DNA from: Cerrena zonata
Lineage: Eukaryota > Basidiomycota > Agaricomycetes > Polyporales > Cerrenaceae
Direction: 5' to 3'
Assembly: GCA_038087015.1 (NCBI GenBank)
Contig: JASBNA010000026.1
Location: forward strand, 372,001-436,000
Length of the DNA: 64,000 nt
This document shows, piece by piece, positions 20,441 through 32,848 of the stretch. The notes beneath the pieces are model-generated. The model ran no database searches. It saw nothing but the letters and a program-made list of their open reading frames with translations, and was not told the origin of the DNA. The position numbers and the translations under genes are program-made. Numbering within the stretch: the stretch's first letter is position 1; each line of letters starts with the position of its first letter.

Positions 20441-23331
20441 TAATATTCCGCATATATTGTTGTAAGATAGTAAAGATGAATGAGACGATGGGGGATTCCC
20501 TCCTCGCTCCCTCGTATATATACCGGTACCGTGTGGCTATACAGACAATGGGTACTTCTACTGGTAACTACGTACGATGGTGAATGGTAACAAATGAAGA
20601 CAATCGGGAGGGTGTCAAAGTGTGAGGGAAATGGTAAGGTAATGAGATCGGTTTATGAGATTAGTGGGCAATGGCTGCGGTGGCGTAGAAAGGCAATAGG
20701 TGGGGTGAAAATGTAAAAGACGTAATCTAATCTAGATAAAGAGAAAGGCCGCCAATGATGGCGGTGTTGACAATCGTCAAACTACAACATATATTTCGGG
20801 TGTCTGCGCATATATTTCTGATGTTTGCGCATATGTTTCTGATCCCAAAGTACACACATATTTGCGAATATATATACAGTCTGAATATGCGCATATTCAA
20901 CTTTTGCATAGTTACTTACTGTGCACATATTTGGATGTTGACACATGTATATTTGGAAAGACACACTGGGCTTCTTATTCAGTGCAGGTTCTTAACCCAA
21001 TTTATATTGAATTTGAGATTTGTATCTTCACAGAAAAGCAATGTAAGATGAAACTAGACTACCACCAATTTTCAATGAGACCTCCAAGACCTGATTCCAT
21101 TCTTCATACCCCACGTCAGCTTCTTGTCTGTCGTCCGCATGTCTTGACACCGCCATATCCAGGAAACTAGTGACATGAAAGTCAAAGCAAATGAAAATCA
21201 GCGATCAAAACTAAGAACATACCCCCATACATACCGTTGCAATATCCTACACCTGGTGGCCCGCTGGTGGCCACGCCCAGTTGTAACGGGGCTCAAACGA
21301 CACAGAAGTATTCAACAGGTGCTACCAGAGCTGATACAGGTGCTTATCTTGTGGCAAGAGTGGTAAATAGAAGAATGACGGCGGAGACGGGAGCCACCAC
21401 AAGAACGATGAGGGCAGTGAGGATGGGTGATGACGATAGGGAACAAGCAAGGTTTCGACTTGGCCGAGATGACAGTGGGATTGATCGCGGAATGTCACAG
21501 CGCACGTGGATCGTCACGTCATGTCATAGAGGACTTAGACAGAAAATTGAAACGGTCAGGCCGCTGTAAGTAGGACAGAATAACAACTTCATTACTATTA
21601 ATAGTGCCTACCATGCTGGATGGCTTCGTCGGAGCCCTACTACGGCCAGTTAAACCTCTTAGCCTACTTAGGAGTTAGTCCCTATAATACAAGGGCTACT
21701 GAAACCAAAGGAATGAGATTTGAATATGCGCGAGTCGCTATTCAGATAATGAAACACTGCATGTACCATGTTACATAGGTACGCAATTCGCAAGTTCCTA
21801 GAAACTGTGCACATGTTGAGCGCTTCCGGGAAATATATGCGCAACTCGCAGAAATTCACCATATATGTGCGGGAAAATAATTGTCCGATTGGTACACCAT
21901 AAAAAATATGAACATGAATATAAGCTGATCAAGCTGAGAGTGGACTGAAGTGAGAAACAGGTAGAGGAGTGTCTTCGAGACAGGGTGCAGAGGATATGGA
22001 GGCATCCACATGGAAGACATGAGCCAACCCCAAGTAACAGACAGGTAAAAGAGAAGCAGTTATATTACCTCACCTCCAAGTTTTCTCATAGATGTTTGTT
22101 GCGGGCTAGTAGCTCAGAGTCCATTCTAGGCTGTTGTCTCAAGCATCAATCAAGCATCAATAGCAAATATTGTAGAAGGCTTTGAAATTGGCAGAGGGAC
22201 TGTTTGAGTAATAGGTCATTGACCCCCATATTTGTACCCTTTTGCATGAGGAAAGCTAAGTGTTGGATCCAGAGATACAGCATTAACTCTTACATTCTGC
22301 CTTGGGCGACCACAGGTGAGAGGTATCCAAGAGGTATTCAGAACTACATTCGGTGTATGTATATGCAGTATACCACTGCCATGCTTCTTCGCTCTTGGAG
22401 GGGCCAGGCATATTCACACCAGATTGGTTCCCATCAAGCTTAAGGTGACACGAAGCTCAAGGCAACATGGAGCACAGTTGCTAAATCATGAGAAGATCAA
22501 GTGTAAGCAAGTTCAGAGTCATAAATGAGAGGGGAAAGATGGAGGGGGATACGGGTGCTCAACCTTGTGAAGTCAAGAGGAGTGAAATGAGCTTGCGCTG
22601 AATTTTTGGTGATAGGGAGTACCAATGCAGATGCATCATACTGGTGGTTTCCAAGTCAAGACCTAATATGACTTATGGCTCATGAGCTAGTGTGGACAGC
22701 AGGACAGTTGTAACAATGCTTACCTTCATGATTAGTGAGGGCAGCTGAGTGTGGCAGAGAAAGCTTCTCCGAGGAGTTCAACCGTCTTTCATCAATATCA
22801 GCTTCAGACAGAACACATCAATCATCAATGTCTGCCTCAAACATGACTCCCGGGGTACAATTCCTCTTCTCAGCGAGATGGAGCATTGGCAGCAGCTTCA
22901 GTGAGGAGGTATTGGTGATATCTAAAGACAAATATGACCCTTATTGGAACTTGGGATGCCATAGGGAGAATAGTATATTCTTGCCTCTTGTAGGGATACA
23001 CTGTACTGCACCCTTCGATGGTCAACCATGAAAAGCCCAATTAGGCAGGCAGTTAATGGCGCCGTGGGTTACAACAATATCACCACTGTAAAAGAGTCAA
23101 GATCCCAGAGAGTTGGATTGATTGGTCCAAGTTCATGTTCAGGATTCAAGAGATATATAAAGAACATCGTTGAGTCAAGAAAGCAAAGGACGATGTGGTA
23201 GTAAGCAGGCTCGGAACATACGGAACGTACGTACATAGGGTTAGGTCGAGCGTGGGAGAGGTAATAAGTATCAGCCAATCAGAGGGCCTCTTTGTCTCGG
23301 GGATCTCGGAGACCACTCTCTTTTGTATAAT
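20441..23331. other. Long non-coding stretch, no gene recognised
   Basis: I see no gene here. A run of GCGCATAT-type phrases at 20790-20910 resembles the minisatellite at 17.2-17.5 kb. An imperfect hairpin GCCGCCAATGATGGCGG occurs at about 20749-20765. Short frames on the plus strand at 21.2-21.6 and 22.0-23.0 kb have no family resemblance. Confidence 0.45.
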
Positions 23332-23338
23332 AGATATA

Positions 23339-23369
<31 letters not shown>
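23332..23369. repeat. GATA tetranucleotide microsatellite
   Basis: ATAGATATAATAGATA leads into about seven uninterrupted TAGA units ending at 23369. The final TA is also the left target duplication of the adjacent inverted-repeat element. Confidence 0.9.
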
Positions 23370-24307
23370 CAATCTGGTGGAGATATAGTATCTCAGACCT
23401 TCATCTGATTTTGCGCGCATAGAAATTGTTTGTGACACTGCACTGCACATAGGCATGCTAGGCTTTATGAAAGGGTAGATCTCAACTCTCATTCAGAATA
23501 CAAACCCAACAATATATCATACATGTCATATACAAGGGAAATGATGATAATGATATTTTGCCAAGCAACATGCTCCCTGAAGTAGAATATACTCTCCTCC
23601 AAACACACATTGATATTGGTAAGGTAAAATCATCTTTATAGTAGGTTATGAGGTATCCCTCATAGCATAGTCTAGCTGTCCTAAGTATTGGACAAACTTT
23701 TTCTTAGCCCTAGGGTTAGTATATCCTGTTGCAAGTTTCACTTCTAATACTGTTCTTCATAGTACTCTGTCTTATATATTTGTGGTTATGCTCCAAGTTC
23801 TGTCATGGTAGCTGGGGTCCCATATATTGCTTCATTCAACAAATCTAGGCTACCTTCCTTTGTATTATTTGGCTACATGATAAGCCTTGTATGCTCAGAA
23901 AGGGGTGTAATTTGGGATGTTTCTTTGTCAGGGGAGTGGAGAAGTAGAGCATACTTTGGAAGTCTGTTTTTGACCTTATAGCTAAAGGGAGAGATGAAAT
24001 TGGAGTACTTCAGTTGGGTAATAATTATGAGAGGACCATCTGTTAAACAGTGAAGTCTGAGCCCAGCAATTGTAACCACAAAGAGGGCTTCTTGCTGAGC
24101 TGATGAGAGTAATTGTAGACACAACCACAACACTATTTCCCTTGTATATGACATGTATGATATATTGTTGGGTTTGTATTCTGAATGAGAGTTGAGATCT
24201 ACCCTTTCATAAAGCCTAGCATGCCTATGTGCAGTGCAGTGTCACAAACAATTTCTATGCGCGCAAAATCAGATGAAGGTCTGAGATACTATATCTCCAC
24301 CAGATTG
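23370..24307. mobile_element. 938 bp element with 173 bp near-perfect terminal inverted repeats and TA duplication
   Basis: Positions 23370-23542 match the complement of 24135-24307 almost base for base, starting CAATCTGGTGGAGATATAG. TA flanks each side (23368-23369 and 24308-24309). The middle has no gene. The length, TA site and lack of coding fit a Tc1/mariner-related MITE with long arms. The arm sequence resembles the 156 bp tandem units at 19.8-20.4 kb (GCGC...AGAAATTGTTTNTG, GGCATGCTAGG, CATACATGTCA). Confidence 0.88.
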
Positions 24308-24581
24308 TATTTATAATATACCATTGGATTTGTATTTCAAAGGAGCATCCAAATATCCCCTTGTACTCTTGCGAATGAAGGTTGTCTTGGCGTATCCTAA
24401 GGCACATCCATCGTTAGAACATCAGCATACAATAAACCTATCGTTCGGAGGCCTCTGTTAACAAAGGCGACTCCAAACGAAGGGAGATATGTTGTCAGGC
24501 ACCACTCACCTCACGTTGCTGCCCAGGGTTACACGGGCCGGTGTAGAGTCAAGCTGAAGAGTTTGCCGTCGGGCGCACTCC

Positions 24582-25346
24582 GAAATCCAGAACGTCGGAT
24601 CGGTGGGGAGATCGGGCTAATAGCCCGGGCTATTGGCCTTGGCCCTCTTTGCCCCCGACCCCCCCGTTAATGGGGATGGTCAATGGGGTTTATTCCATGT
24701 GGAGTTGCCCGTTATGGTCCACCCTATCATGCTGGGGCTCACGACCGTACTCAACTTGTTTGCAATATTAAGACTGGTGATTGTTTTCTAAGACATGATA
24801 ATGATAGCTTGTGTCTACTCGGTGTATAGAATCTAGGATGTCCTACTAGTGTAACACCAGTTTTTGGGTAATCAGTTGAATAAACATGTATGACTATAGC
24901 GGGGTTATTGTCAGCACCTACCATATATGGTACTTATTTCGACGTTTTATTGTTCTAAGTACTTATGAATAACAGTTGTCTTATTTTTTTTACTCTAGAG
25001 TATTTTATTGCTGAGCTTAGTACTGTACTCTTGATGCACACACGATGATCATGTTGTGAGACTCGGGTCACGCAGGGGGATTTTTGTTAGTCTCAACACA
25101 TTAACCTTGGTATCATTTAGTCTATAGAATCCTGCTACCTTTCAAAAACTCATTATATCGTTGACACTGATTACTAGCTACTACTAGCGCCAACATATCG
25201 TGAGTATCCCACGGTGTAGATGACCGTAATGGCCCTGGCATAAATGCATTGACCACCCCTGACTCGGGGGCACAGAGGGCCAATGGGCCAATTGGCCCGG
25301 GCTAATTAGCCCTCTCTCCCCGTCGATCAGACGTTCTCCCGAAATC
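24582..25346. repeat. Imperfect inverted repeat with GC-rich palindromic arms
   Basis: The left arm (24582-24684) and right arm (25247-25346) are complementary with small gaps. Shared blocks are GAACGTC-GATCG, GGGGAGA--GGGCTAAT, AGCCCGGGC, TTGGCCCTCT-TGCCCCCGA and GGTCAATG. Each arm also holds a local palindrome around AGCCCGGGCT. The 560 bp between them have no gene. This is probably an old MITE-like element; I could not assign a target duplication. Confidence 0.6.
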
Positions 25347-25569
25347 AGCTATATAGCTCCGGCGCCTCTTCCCGCTTCCGAATCACGATCGGAGATCGGG
25401 AGATCTCAGATCTCCCAAATCTACCCTGGTTTCTTTGTGCGTCCATCCCGGTCACTATACTATTACTATTTACCTTGATGGTTCTACAGAACCATCAAAG
25501 TGACATTGCATCTCAAGACTCAAGCCGTTCGTCCCTCGTTTGCAACATCCCTCCTCTTTTCGACCCTTT

Positions 25570-26415
25570 CATGCACTCCTCTGACTATCCTGCTGTCGAA
25601 CCGTAAGTACTTGACCCTTCATGCCTTTCAAATATTTACATACTTTATTGCTTGCCACATTCGCGAATGTTACGATCTTTTTCCAAGCATCGACTCGCTC
25701 AATGAGCACCCTATCCGGCACCATGGAAGCCTTCCCCTTGCCTATTCCCCTAGTAAGCAGCTGTCTTCCCTTATGTTTCAGACTCAACAACTTGAACATT
25801 AACCATTTCATCGTAGCCCCCATTGCCTCCCATCTCCCCCTTAGCCCTAATCCACCTAATAAACCCTTCCATTCGCCCACCTTTACTATGGTGTGCTCTA
25901 CTAATAATGACACTCTTCCATCTTCCCCTGTCTCCGCTCCCCATGTTGCGAGATCCTTGAATCCATTTGGTAAGTTTTGACACATCTCTCCCCTTCATTG
26001 CTTTGCATCCTCAGCAGTGTTCTATCCCCTCTACCCATTGCACCTTTGTTATCTTCTAGCTGCCTGTCCGACTCTCATCAGATCCCCGGCCTCGGATCAC
26101 GCCACTGGTCAACTCGACGTTGCCTTCCCCCACATTCACCCCTTTACGCAATCTCCTGATTCAACTCTTTTCATCGTATGCTATCATTATTTCCCTACTT
26201 TGCCTGGACCTCATCCTAACCTGGCATTTATTTTATTAGAGAACATCATTGGGTCTCTTACCACCCTTCTACCAAGCTCACCACCCCCTGCTCCTCCTTC
26301 CCTTGACCCTAACTTCCTCCATCGCTGGCAGTCTTCTTTGATCATAGTTTCTGACTCATGCAATGACGGTGCTATATGTGCGAGGACTCTGACACTATGC
26401 AATTGTAGCTTTTAA
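25570..26415 (+). CDS. Unrecognised spliced gene, convergent with its neighbour
   Basis: A plausible gene starts MHSSDYPAVEP at 25570. Introns with good GT..AG ends join it to blocks PIDSLNEHPIRHHGS, PIASHLPLSPNPPN, HVARSLNPF and a last exon (26017-26415) with GQLDVAFPHIHPF, LFIVCYHYFPTLPGPHPNL and LIIVSDSCNDGAICA before the stop. Introns I infer: GTAAGTACTTG..CCAAG, GTAAGCAGC..GTAG and GTAAGTTTT..CTCAG. The frame is consistent throughout. I do not know the family. The gene ends 70 bp from the 3' end of the minus-strand gene at 26485-27436. Confidence 0.5.
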
Positions 26416-26484
26416 TTATATATTGTTCTATTGGTTTAATTTGGCGGTCCTTAGTGCCCTCCAACCCTCCAACACCTCGTGTAT

Positions 26485-27436
26485 CTACCCTTCTATGCAG
26501 AATTTGTTTGAGATGCTCATCTTAGGATAAGGTGAGGTAAAGACAGTGATATTCTGAATGACAGACATGGGTGAGATCAACATATGTAGGATGGAGACTA
26601 TGTACACTATAATGACGTAGAGCAGAGTGGGATGTGGGATAACAATACCATCTAGACAACTAGAGTCATGGTGAGCAAGGGATGAGATGGGCAAAGCCCT
26701 TCGGGGCATTCTGACGCTAGCATGGGTCACCTGAGAGTTCAAAAGTTAGCATGCGATACGGGAGGGAGGGCACGCAAGAAGGGAGGGTGGGATGGGACTC
26801 AGGTGTCCAGCTAGACATCCTCCATGGAGAGAGAGGGAGAGATGGAGCTTACCTTCAGTGATGGCCAAAGAAGTTTGTCCAGTCGGGTCCGTACATGCAG
26901 GCTCTGCTTCGAAGGCCTTTGATTGCCACCTCAATGGCTGCTAGACGGGTGTCATTACTGGACTTGTGGAGGTGTTCCAGTAAAATTTGTTGGTGCTCCT
27001 CAGATACCCATTTACTCCGGGTGTTGCCAACTTGTTGAAGGGATGGGAGCTCGTTGGGATCAACGAATGAGACTCGCGCAGTGAGTGTGGCGATCTCTAG
27101 AACACCCCTCCACATACCCACAATTATGAAATCGCAGTCATGCTGTCCTGCGCGGGAGACTCTGAGAATCCAGCTCTCAAAGGCATAGTAATTGCAGGGG
27201 AAGGCATTGTCAGTGGGTGACACTGCGTCTTCGATGATGTTAAGGTGGATTTTTGATCCAACAGTGATCGAGTGTGGTGGTGTGTAGTTGGGCATGATGA
27301 GGTTGACCAGACGAAGGCGGTGAGGTTTGATGGCAGAGTCAATGTTGTGCTGTGTCACATCTGCAATGAAGTGGATGGTTGGCTGTACATCTGCAATTGG
27401 AGGTGTGGAGACATTGTCGGCGGTTCTGGTTTGCAT
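26485..27436 (-). CDS. Unrecognised two-exon gene, convergent with 25570-26415
   Basis: An ATG at 27436 opens an exon of about 190 codons (MQTRTADNVSTPPIADVQ...). It has a beta-rich middle (SITVGSKIHLNIIED, WILRVSRAGQHDCDFIIVGMWRGV) and a helical end (HQQILLEHLHKSSNDTRLAAIEVAI). A GTAAGC donor follows near 26855 and a CTCAG acceptor near 26736. The second exon is hydrophobic (LLYVIIVYIVSILHMLI) and stops at 26485. I see no known domain. Pairing with the upstream convergent gene suggests the two may travel together as a repeat-borne unit; this is inference. Confidence 0.5.
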
Positions 27437-28018
27437 TTTGTTGGAGGAGAGTTAGTGCGCGTGAGGCGTGCAGTAGTAGTTTCTTTGAGAGAGCTGTTTG
27501 GTCGAGTTTGCAACTTGATGGAGTGTTGGTATCTAAGTCAGTCATCTTATATGCTCTGAGGTGGTCTTGGCGCAGTAGAAGAGAAGTGCAATACTGCGGC
27601 TTATGCATTGTCCTGTCTTGGTGTCTAGGTTGGTTAGGGACTGCTTTGTTATGCAAAAGCGGGTTTATGGCATGTTCTGGCCTGGGTCTGGTGTTGCGGC
27701 TCAGGAAGCGGAATTGGGGTGTGAAAGTGTGAACCGTGAGGCCTTGGGGCGTCAGATGCAGAGCAGACCATGGGGATAAAACATACCTGTATTTCATTTG
27801 GGAGTGGGTCGGTGGGTGAAAAGAAAAGAGGGTGAGCGTAGAGGAGGAAACGAACGATCCTCACCGGCGTGGAGTGGGCGGAGGACAAGCAGAGCTTGGA
27901 CTTCAGGCGCCCACTCACTGTTCTGACATAGACGCCACTCTGTGGCCAACCTCGTGCCTCGCCGGCTCCCTACAGACTTACACATCAGCTTTTCTGCGTA
28001 CTCCTGAGGTCTGAGAGT

Positions 28019-29247
28019 GGATGACTTTCCATAAGCCTTCTATCCTATTCTGGGCTCTAAATCCTATTTCTAACTACATATATGGAAGTTAATCAGCGGG
28101 AGTTGCTCTAAATTTCGGGATTAGCGACGAGGCTGAGTCTCAAATTTCTATCCGGCATCATTGGCGAGTGCATGCCGAGGAGCCGGAGCGTCTGGGGGTC
28201 AGTTCCCATTTCAAATTATAGGCGTCTTTCCCATTTGGGAGAGAGCCGTCTAGCACAGGCAGTTACATCTACAGAGGGGGGTCCCCCCCCTCTGTAGAGT
28301 TGACGTTCTATTTCTAAATTCCCGTTCCCAATGAGGAAGGTCACTTTCCACCTTTGTCAAATATGTCAAGGCCACTTAGTTTCGGCTCTACATGAGGCAC
28401 TTGATATCTAGTAATACTGTTTTAATATATTACAAGTATTTCTGTAGGTTAGGTGTTATGTTTAAGGATACACAAAGACAATCATGTAACTTGACATGTC
28501 GGACATTCACTATTCAACAAGTTGCCTTATTCCATTGTGCCATCATTAAGCAATGAAGAAAAATAGCGGAAACTTAACTACTCATCGAGAGACAATCCTA
28601 GTACAACTTTTACTTTTGTAACATATAACCTTAACTATCCGCCGCGGTAGCCTCACGCACACCGGCACACGGCAGTTCTATGAGGTTCCCGTATAGGTTG
28701 ATGATGCTTGAATGGTGTCAAGAAAGTGACTCCCTTTGGTTCATGATTACCTTTTCCGCACTGCCCTTAGTCACCCAAAGCCGAAAGTTCTACATGAACT
28801 CGCAGCTTCACCTACTAGGGGCCCTTGCCTATGCTGCCGTCGATTTCAAGTTCAACTTGGAGAGCAGTCAAGCATTATCTAATCTAATCACGGTAGTGCT
28901 GTGCTGCAACGTGCGGCTAATCGGTCCGTTCAGCGCCGGAGCTGCCCCAAAGTTGCCTTTAGAGTGAGCGCGAAAGTCACTCACTGTCACTGCCTGCGGC
29001 CTTCTTTAGTACTTACTGTGGGCTTTCAATGAGTATGTATCGATAAAATACAAGTATATATCTCTTATATTAGGGTGAAAATATTGCTCAATATATACCT
29101 CTCCCTTTACCGTGGCCGAAGTAACAATATGCTGAGTCAGCATACCAACCTTCCAAGTAAGGGAAATCTAGATCTAAACTCCGAATCGTTGTCCGATTTA
29201 CAGCTAGAAATCTAGAACTAGAATAGAACGCTTATGGAAAGTCATCC
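28019..29247. mobile_element. 1.23 kb TIR element with candidate AGT target duplication
   Basis: Both ends read GGATGACTTTCCATAAG inward, and similarity continues for about 45 bp (CTATTCTNGTTCT). AGT at 28016-28018 and 29248-29250 may be a 3 bp duplication. Inside is a 95-codon ATG frame on the plus strand (28680-28967, MRFPYRLMMLEW) with no known relatives, and a perfect 13 bp hairpin. No transposase is visible, so it is probably non-autonomous. A 3 bp duplication would suit PIF/Harbinger or CACTA-type elements; the evidence does not decide. Confidence 0.65.
28269..28297. other. Perfect 13 bp stem hairpin (CTACAGAGGGGGG)
   Basis: CTACAGAGGGGGG at 28269-28281 pairs fully with 28285-28297 across a 3-base loop. 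It lies inside the TIR element at 28019-29247. It could extrude as a cruciform or fold in RNA; no adjacent gene is obvious. Confidence 0.7.
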
Positions 29248-31740
29248 AGTACTGAGATGCTTTTAGCCGCCCAAGGAAAACAGTTATGAGACTACAGCGA
29301 CCAAAGAGACTCAAATTATTTTTGAAGAATATGAATCCTGTAGTCTATGGGTGTATATAGCAAAGTTTTGGTGAATATTCAATGTGAGGGAGGTTGTGTT
29401 TTCGTGGTCGGCTTTTGACCTCTGAAAGCGCGCTTTTGTAATCTCTGAGGCTGAAGCATCTGAGGCTCCTGAGCGCGTCTGAGAGCGTGTTCTCAGGACT
29501 CCTCAGAGTCCCAGTTTTCAGCCGTGTCACAGGCATCACCATCGTCACCATCGTCACATCTGTCATACTGTCACCTAAGCGTCTACACCGCTTGGTCACC
29601 TTGCTTTTCATATTCTACTCCCGCCTATCCATAACCCAACCACGGTTACTTTTCGGACAGAGTCGCCGTGCTTCGCGCGTGGCCTCTAGACCGATGAGAT
29701 CCTGGTCTACAACCCCTTTCGTGTTGAACCCACTTCTGCACTCTGTCTTTCTTTCACCGTCCTCTCGTTTTCAGTTGCTTTATTCTGCCATTTCCTCACC
29801 CTATCTCCGGCTCATGCAGCGTACAATCCTTAAGACCAATAACGACACGTGAACCGAAGAGTGTGGCCTTGTTTCTGAGCCGTGCACTCGTAGTATCGAG
29901 CCGTTACTCCTGGAGACGACTCTGCACATGCTTCCTCTTTCCTGCATCACGATTTATCTCCGCTTCAAGGACAATCCACTTTCCCCCATCACCCTAATCA
30001 TCGCCAGCATAGAACCCAATCCTTCGAAATCAAAGATGCCGTTCTCCATATCATACCGTGGCCCATGGTCAGTTTGCATATATGACTGCAGCCTATTCTT
30101 AGGGTTAATACTCAATCCCTCTTTGAACTAGTTGTCTGTCGTCGCGAAATGTGTCGGTACCAAAGGACGCGAAGCCCGCACAATCTTCGGAATGAAGTGC
30201 CTCTTTAGCAGCCGAAGCACCCGATACATATTGTCCTGTGCTGTGGGGTTTTGATTCCTAGAGTCGGCGCTGAGAAAGATCTTCTTCGCACTCTTTCTCC
30301 ACTAACCAACGTGGAAGTATACACTTCTCGACGACCGAGTTTCCCTCTTTACCTTCTTCCCTCCTGCCGTGGGGTCTGAACGCAAGAATCTTTGGAACGC
30401 CATTTCCAACCACATACTCGTGGCCACAAAAAGTAATGAGACGATTAGATGAGCACTTCACTGCGTTCTGCCACGCACCTCCTCTTGATTGACATTCTAC
30501 AACACAACAACGAAGTCCCACAAAATTTTGAAAATAAAATACCATCTAGTAGAATGTATATACAATATCCCAACATTTTTCCGAATATATGCTAAGTTCT
30601 TGCCGTGCTATACTATATGTATTGTAGTTGTGACCATAGCATGGAAATTCGGCGCCTGGAAAAGTCTCATTATTTTTTTGTAGCCGCGAGTACAATGTCT
30701 CGGTGTAGACATCCTGTCGAGACGCGCCACCAAATATTCCGGTGCAATGCCTTCTAGTTCATACCCTCTAGGTGTAGGGATAAGAAACCGCTTGTCAGCA
30801 GGTGCTGTCGGCAACTGGTCGACTGCATATCGAACCGCCGTCAAGCAAGCTAGTCGGAGTTGCGAAAGGCCATGATGACTGACATACAAATTGGGCTCGT
30901 GCGTCACTTCATGTCTAACTTTGTCGAACTCTTATCAACTAACACTACCACCATAACCCAAGAAATATCAACACGTACTTGTGAAGTCCTCTATTGTCTT
31001 CCTCACTCGATTCTTCTTCTTTTCTTTGCGTCGAGCTATCGCTTCCGGTGTGCGTGTGTGTCTGTGAGGCCGTTTTCCCCTTCTCATCCTTAATCCAAAT
31101 TAACTGTCGTGTTAGCCCAACATAAACTCATCTTATGGTTGCCATCTTACCTTCAGTATCATCTTCCCCTTGAGGTTCAACCCTCATCACATCTTCTCCC
31201 GTCGTGAGATACGGAGCGACTGTAGGCGGCGGCGTAACTTGCTCTTACAATGGTGAGTCATCAGTTACGAATGTTCTTGTCAACTGAAATATTGAGCCTA
31301 ACCTACCTTGGCTTATCCTTATACAGCCAGCAAGCATAATCTCAGCCAGTGCCACTGCGTCTGGAACCGGCATTTCATTGACGGCGGGTGCATTGCTTGT
31401 ACTAGCCATCTTGCAATGGCCACCGTCTAGCTTAGAGATAGATCACAACTCTGAGTGCCTCCTTCAAGCTGTAAGTTAACCAAAGAAATATCGATGAAGA
31501 TGTGGCAGGTGTAAGAGTCAACTCTGAGCAATTGAAGCGATTGTCCTCTCCTTTTATAACCGAAGTGCAGATTGCCTTACCGATCTCGGATCACTTACAT
31601 TCTATCAATCTCCTACTTTCTTATTCAAATTCTCCATTCCACAACCTGTTCCCTATCAACGTCGTTCTACCCGATGTTTTTTCCAAGTATTCGTTCCTAA
31701 CCAAGAAACGCTCATAATCCAAGCTCACATACAGGCGCAG
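29248..31740. other. Intergenic stretch, no gene recognised
   Basis: Short frames on both strands (for example plus 29487-29852 and 29928-30131, minus 30258-30545 and 30608-30907) carry no motif that I recognise. Pyrimidine-rich text from about 29.5 kb resembles the leaders of the genes at 25.5 and 33.5 kb. TTAGGGTTA phrases occur singly, not as telomere arrays. Confidence 0.4.
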
Positions 31741-32848
31741 TCATAATGTTACTCCTCCTTTCACCCTTTTGACACTTCTCTTCGACGTTTGTCTCTTTCT
31801 CTTCCCAGCTCCACTGGTACCCCGGTTGCCAGCATTATGCCTCGATGCGGTGGTTATGGCATCTGCGATACTCCCTGTCACGTACCCCCGGGAAGGCCCT
31901 CCCGGATGGGCACTACTCATCGCGTTCCGCGCCATGCTTCCTGGCTCGTCTTGTTCCGTCTTCACCTGTACTCTCTCCGTCTTCCGGCTCAGCTCCTTTC
32001 CCATTCTGTTCTTCTCCCTAACCCTTACCCCTGCCCTACCCTTCCCTTTATTTCTCCGCCCTTCCTCCTCACTAACCCTACTCTCCTCAGCGCTATCCGT
32101 AACACCTAAGTCGCACCCTTGCCCCTCCCTAATCCTCTCTCTGTCGTCCTCAGCTTCTCTTCTCCACTCCTCAACACGTTGGTCTCTCTGTTCCTCCAAC
32201 ATAGTAACATACCTATCACTAATCTTCAACCGCTTCTCTATCCATTCTTTCCTTTCCTTCAGCTGTCCAGAACGCCTTTTCCACTGACCAACCAGTTCAT
32301 TGTAACGGTTGTACACTCCAATCTTCTCTGCACTCCACGTAGAAACATCCCCCTCCTCTAGCTCGCGGCCGTGGCTCATAGCCTCATCAGGTTGTTGAAC
32401 AGGATTCCTGCTAAATCAATCGTTAGCCTGCCCCTCACTCCCGAACTTTTCTCTCGCCATCACTTACCTTTCCCAATCGCCTTCCTCAGAGTCATCAATG
32501 GTCGCAGGTGCATCCAATTTCTCTAATTCCTTCAATGCTCTAGCACTCAATTATCAATCTACCTTTTGCTGAAATCCCAGCATGCATAACTTACTCATTC
32601 CATACATCTGATTCCCTCCTTGCCTCTACAGAATTTGACCGTGATGGGAGGAATAACGGTCTTGTGTTACGCGTTTCAGTCGCCTCACGGTTATCGTCCT
32701 GGTCAACTTCATCCAGCAACCCAGTCGGCTTGAATTCCCTATCTCGACGTAGCTTAGTTCCTTTTCTCATTAGCAAGTGTCGGCTATCATACCTGCTCCT
32801 ACGAGCTCGACTCGTACCCTCCCCCTTGCTTCTGCCGTCTCTGGTCAT
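31741..32848 (-). CDS. Unrecognised basic, coiled-coil-like protein (three exons)
   Basis: Three exons, 32848-32595, 32539-32468 and 32410-31741, join with GT..AG introns of 55 and 57 nt into an exact 331-codon frame. The N-terminus is arginine-rich (RARRSRYDSR). A short acidic segment follows (LEKLDAPATIDDSEEGDWE), then a long charged helix (VGQWKRRSGQLKERKEWIEKR...) likely to form a coiled coil, and a lysine/arginine-rich tail ending KRKRQTSKRSVKRVKGG, which could be a nuclear signal. I recognise no enzyme domain. It is divergent from the large gene at 33566, with about 700 bp between them. Confidence 0.65.
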
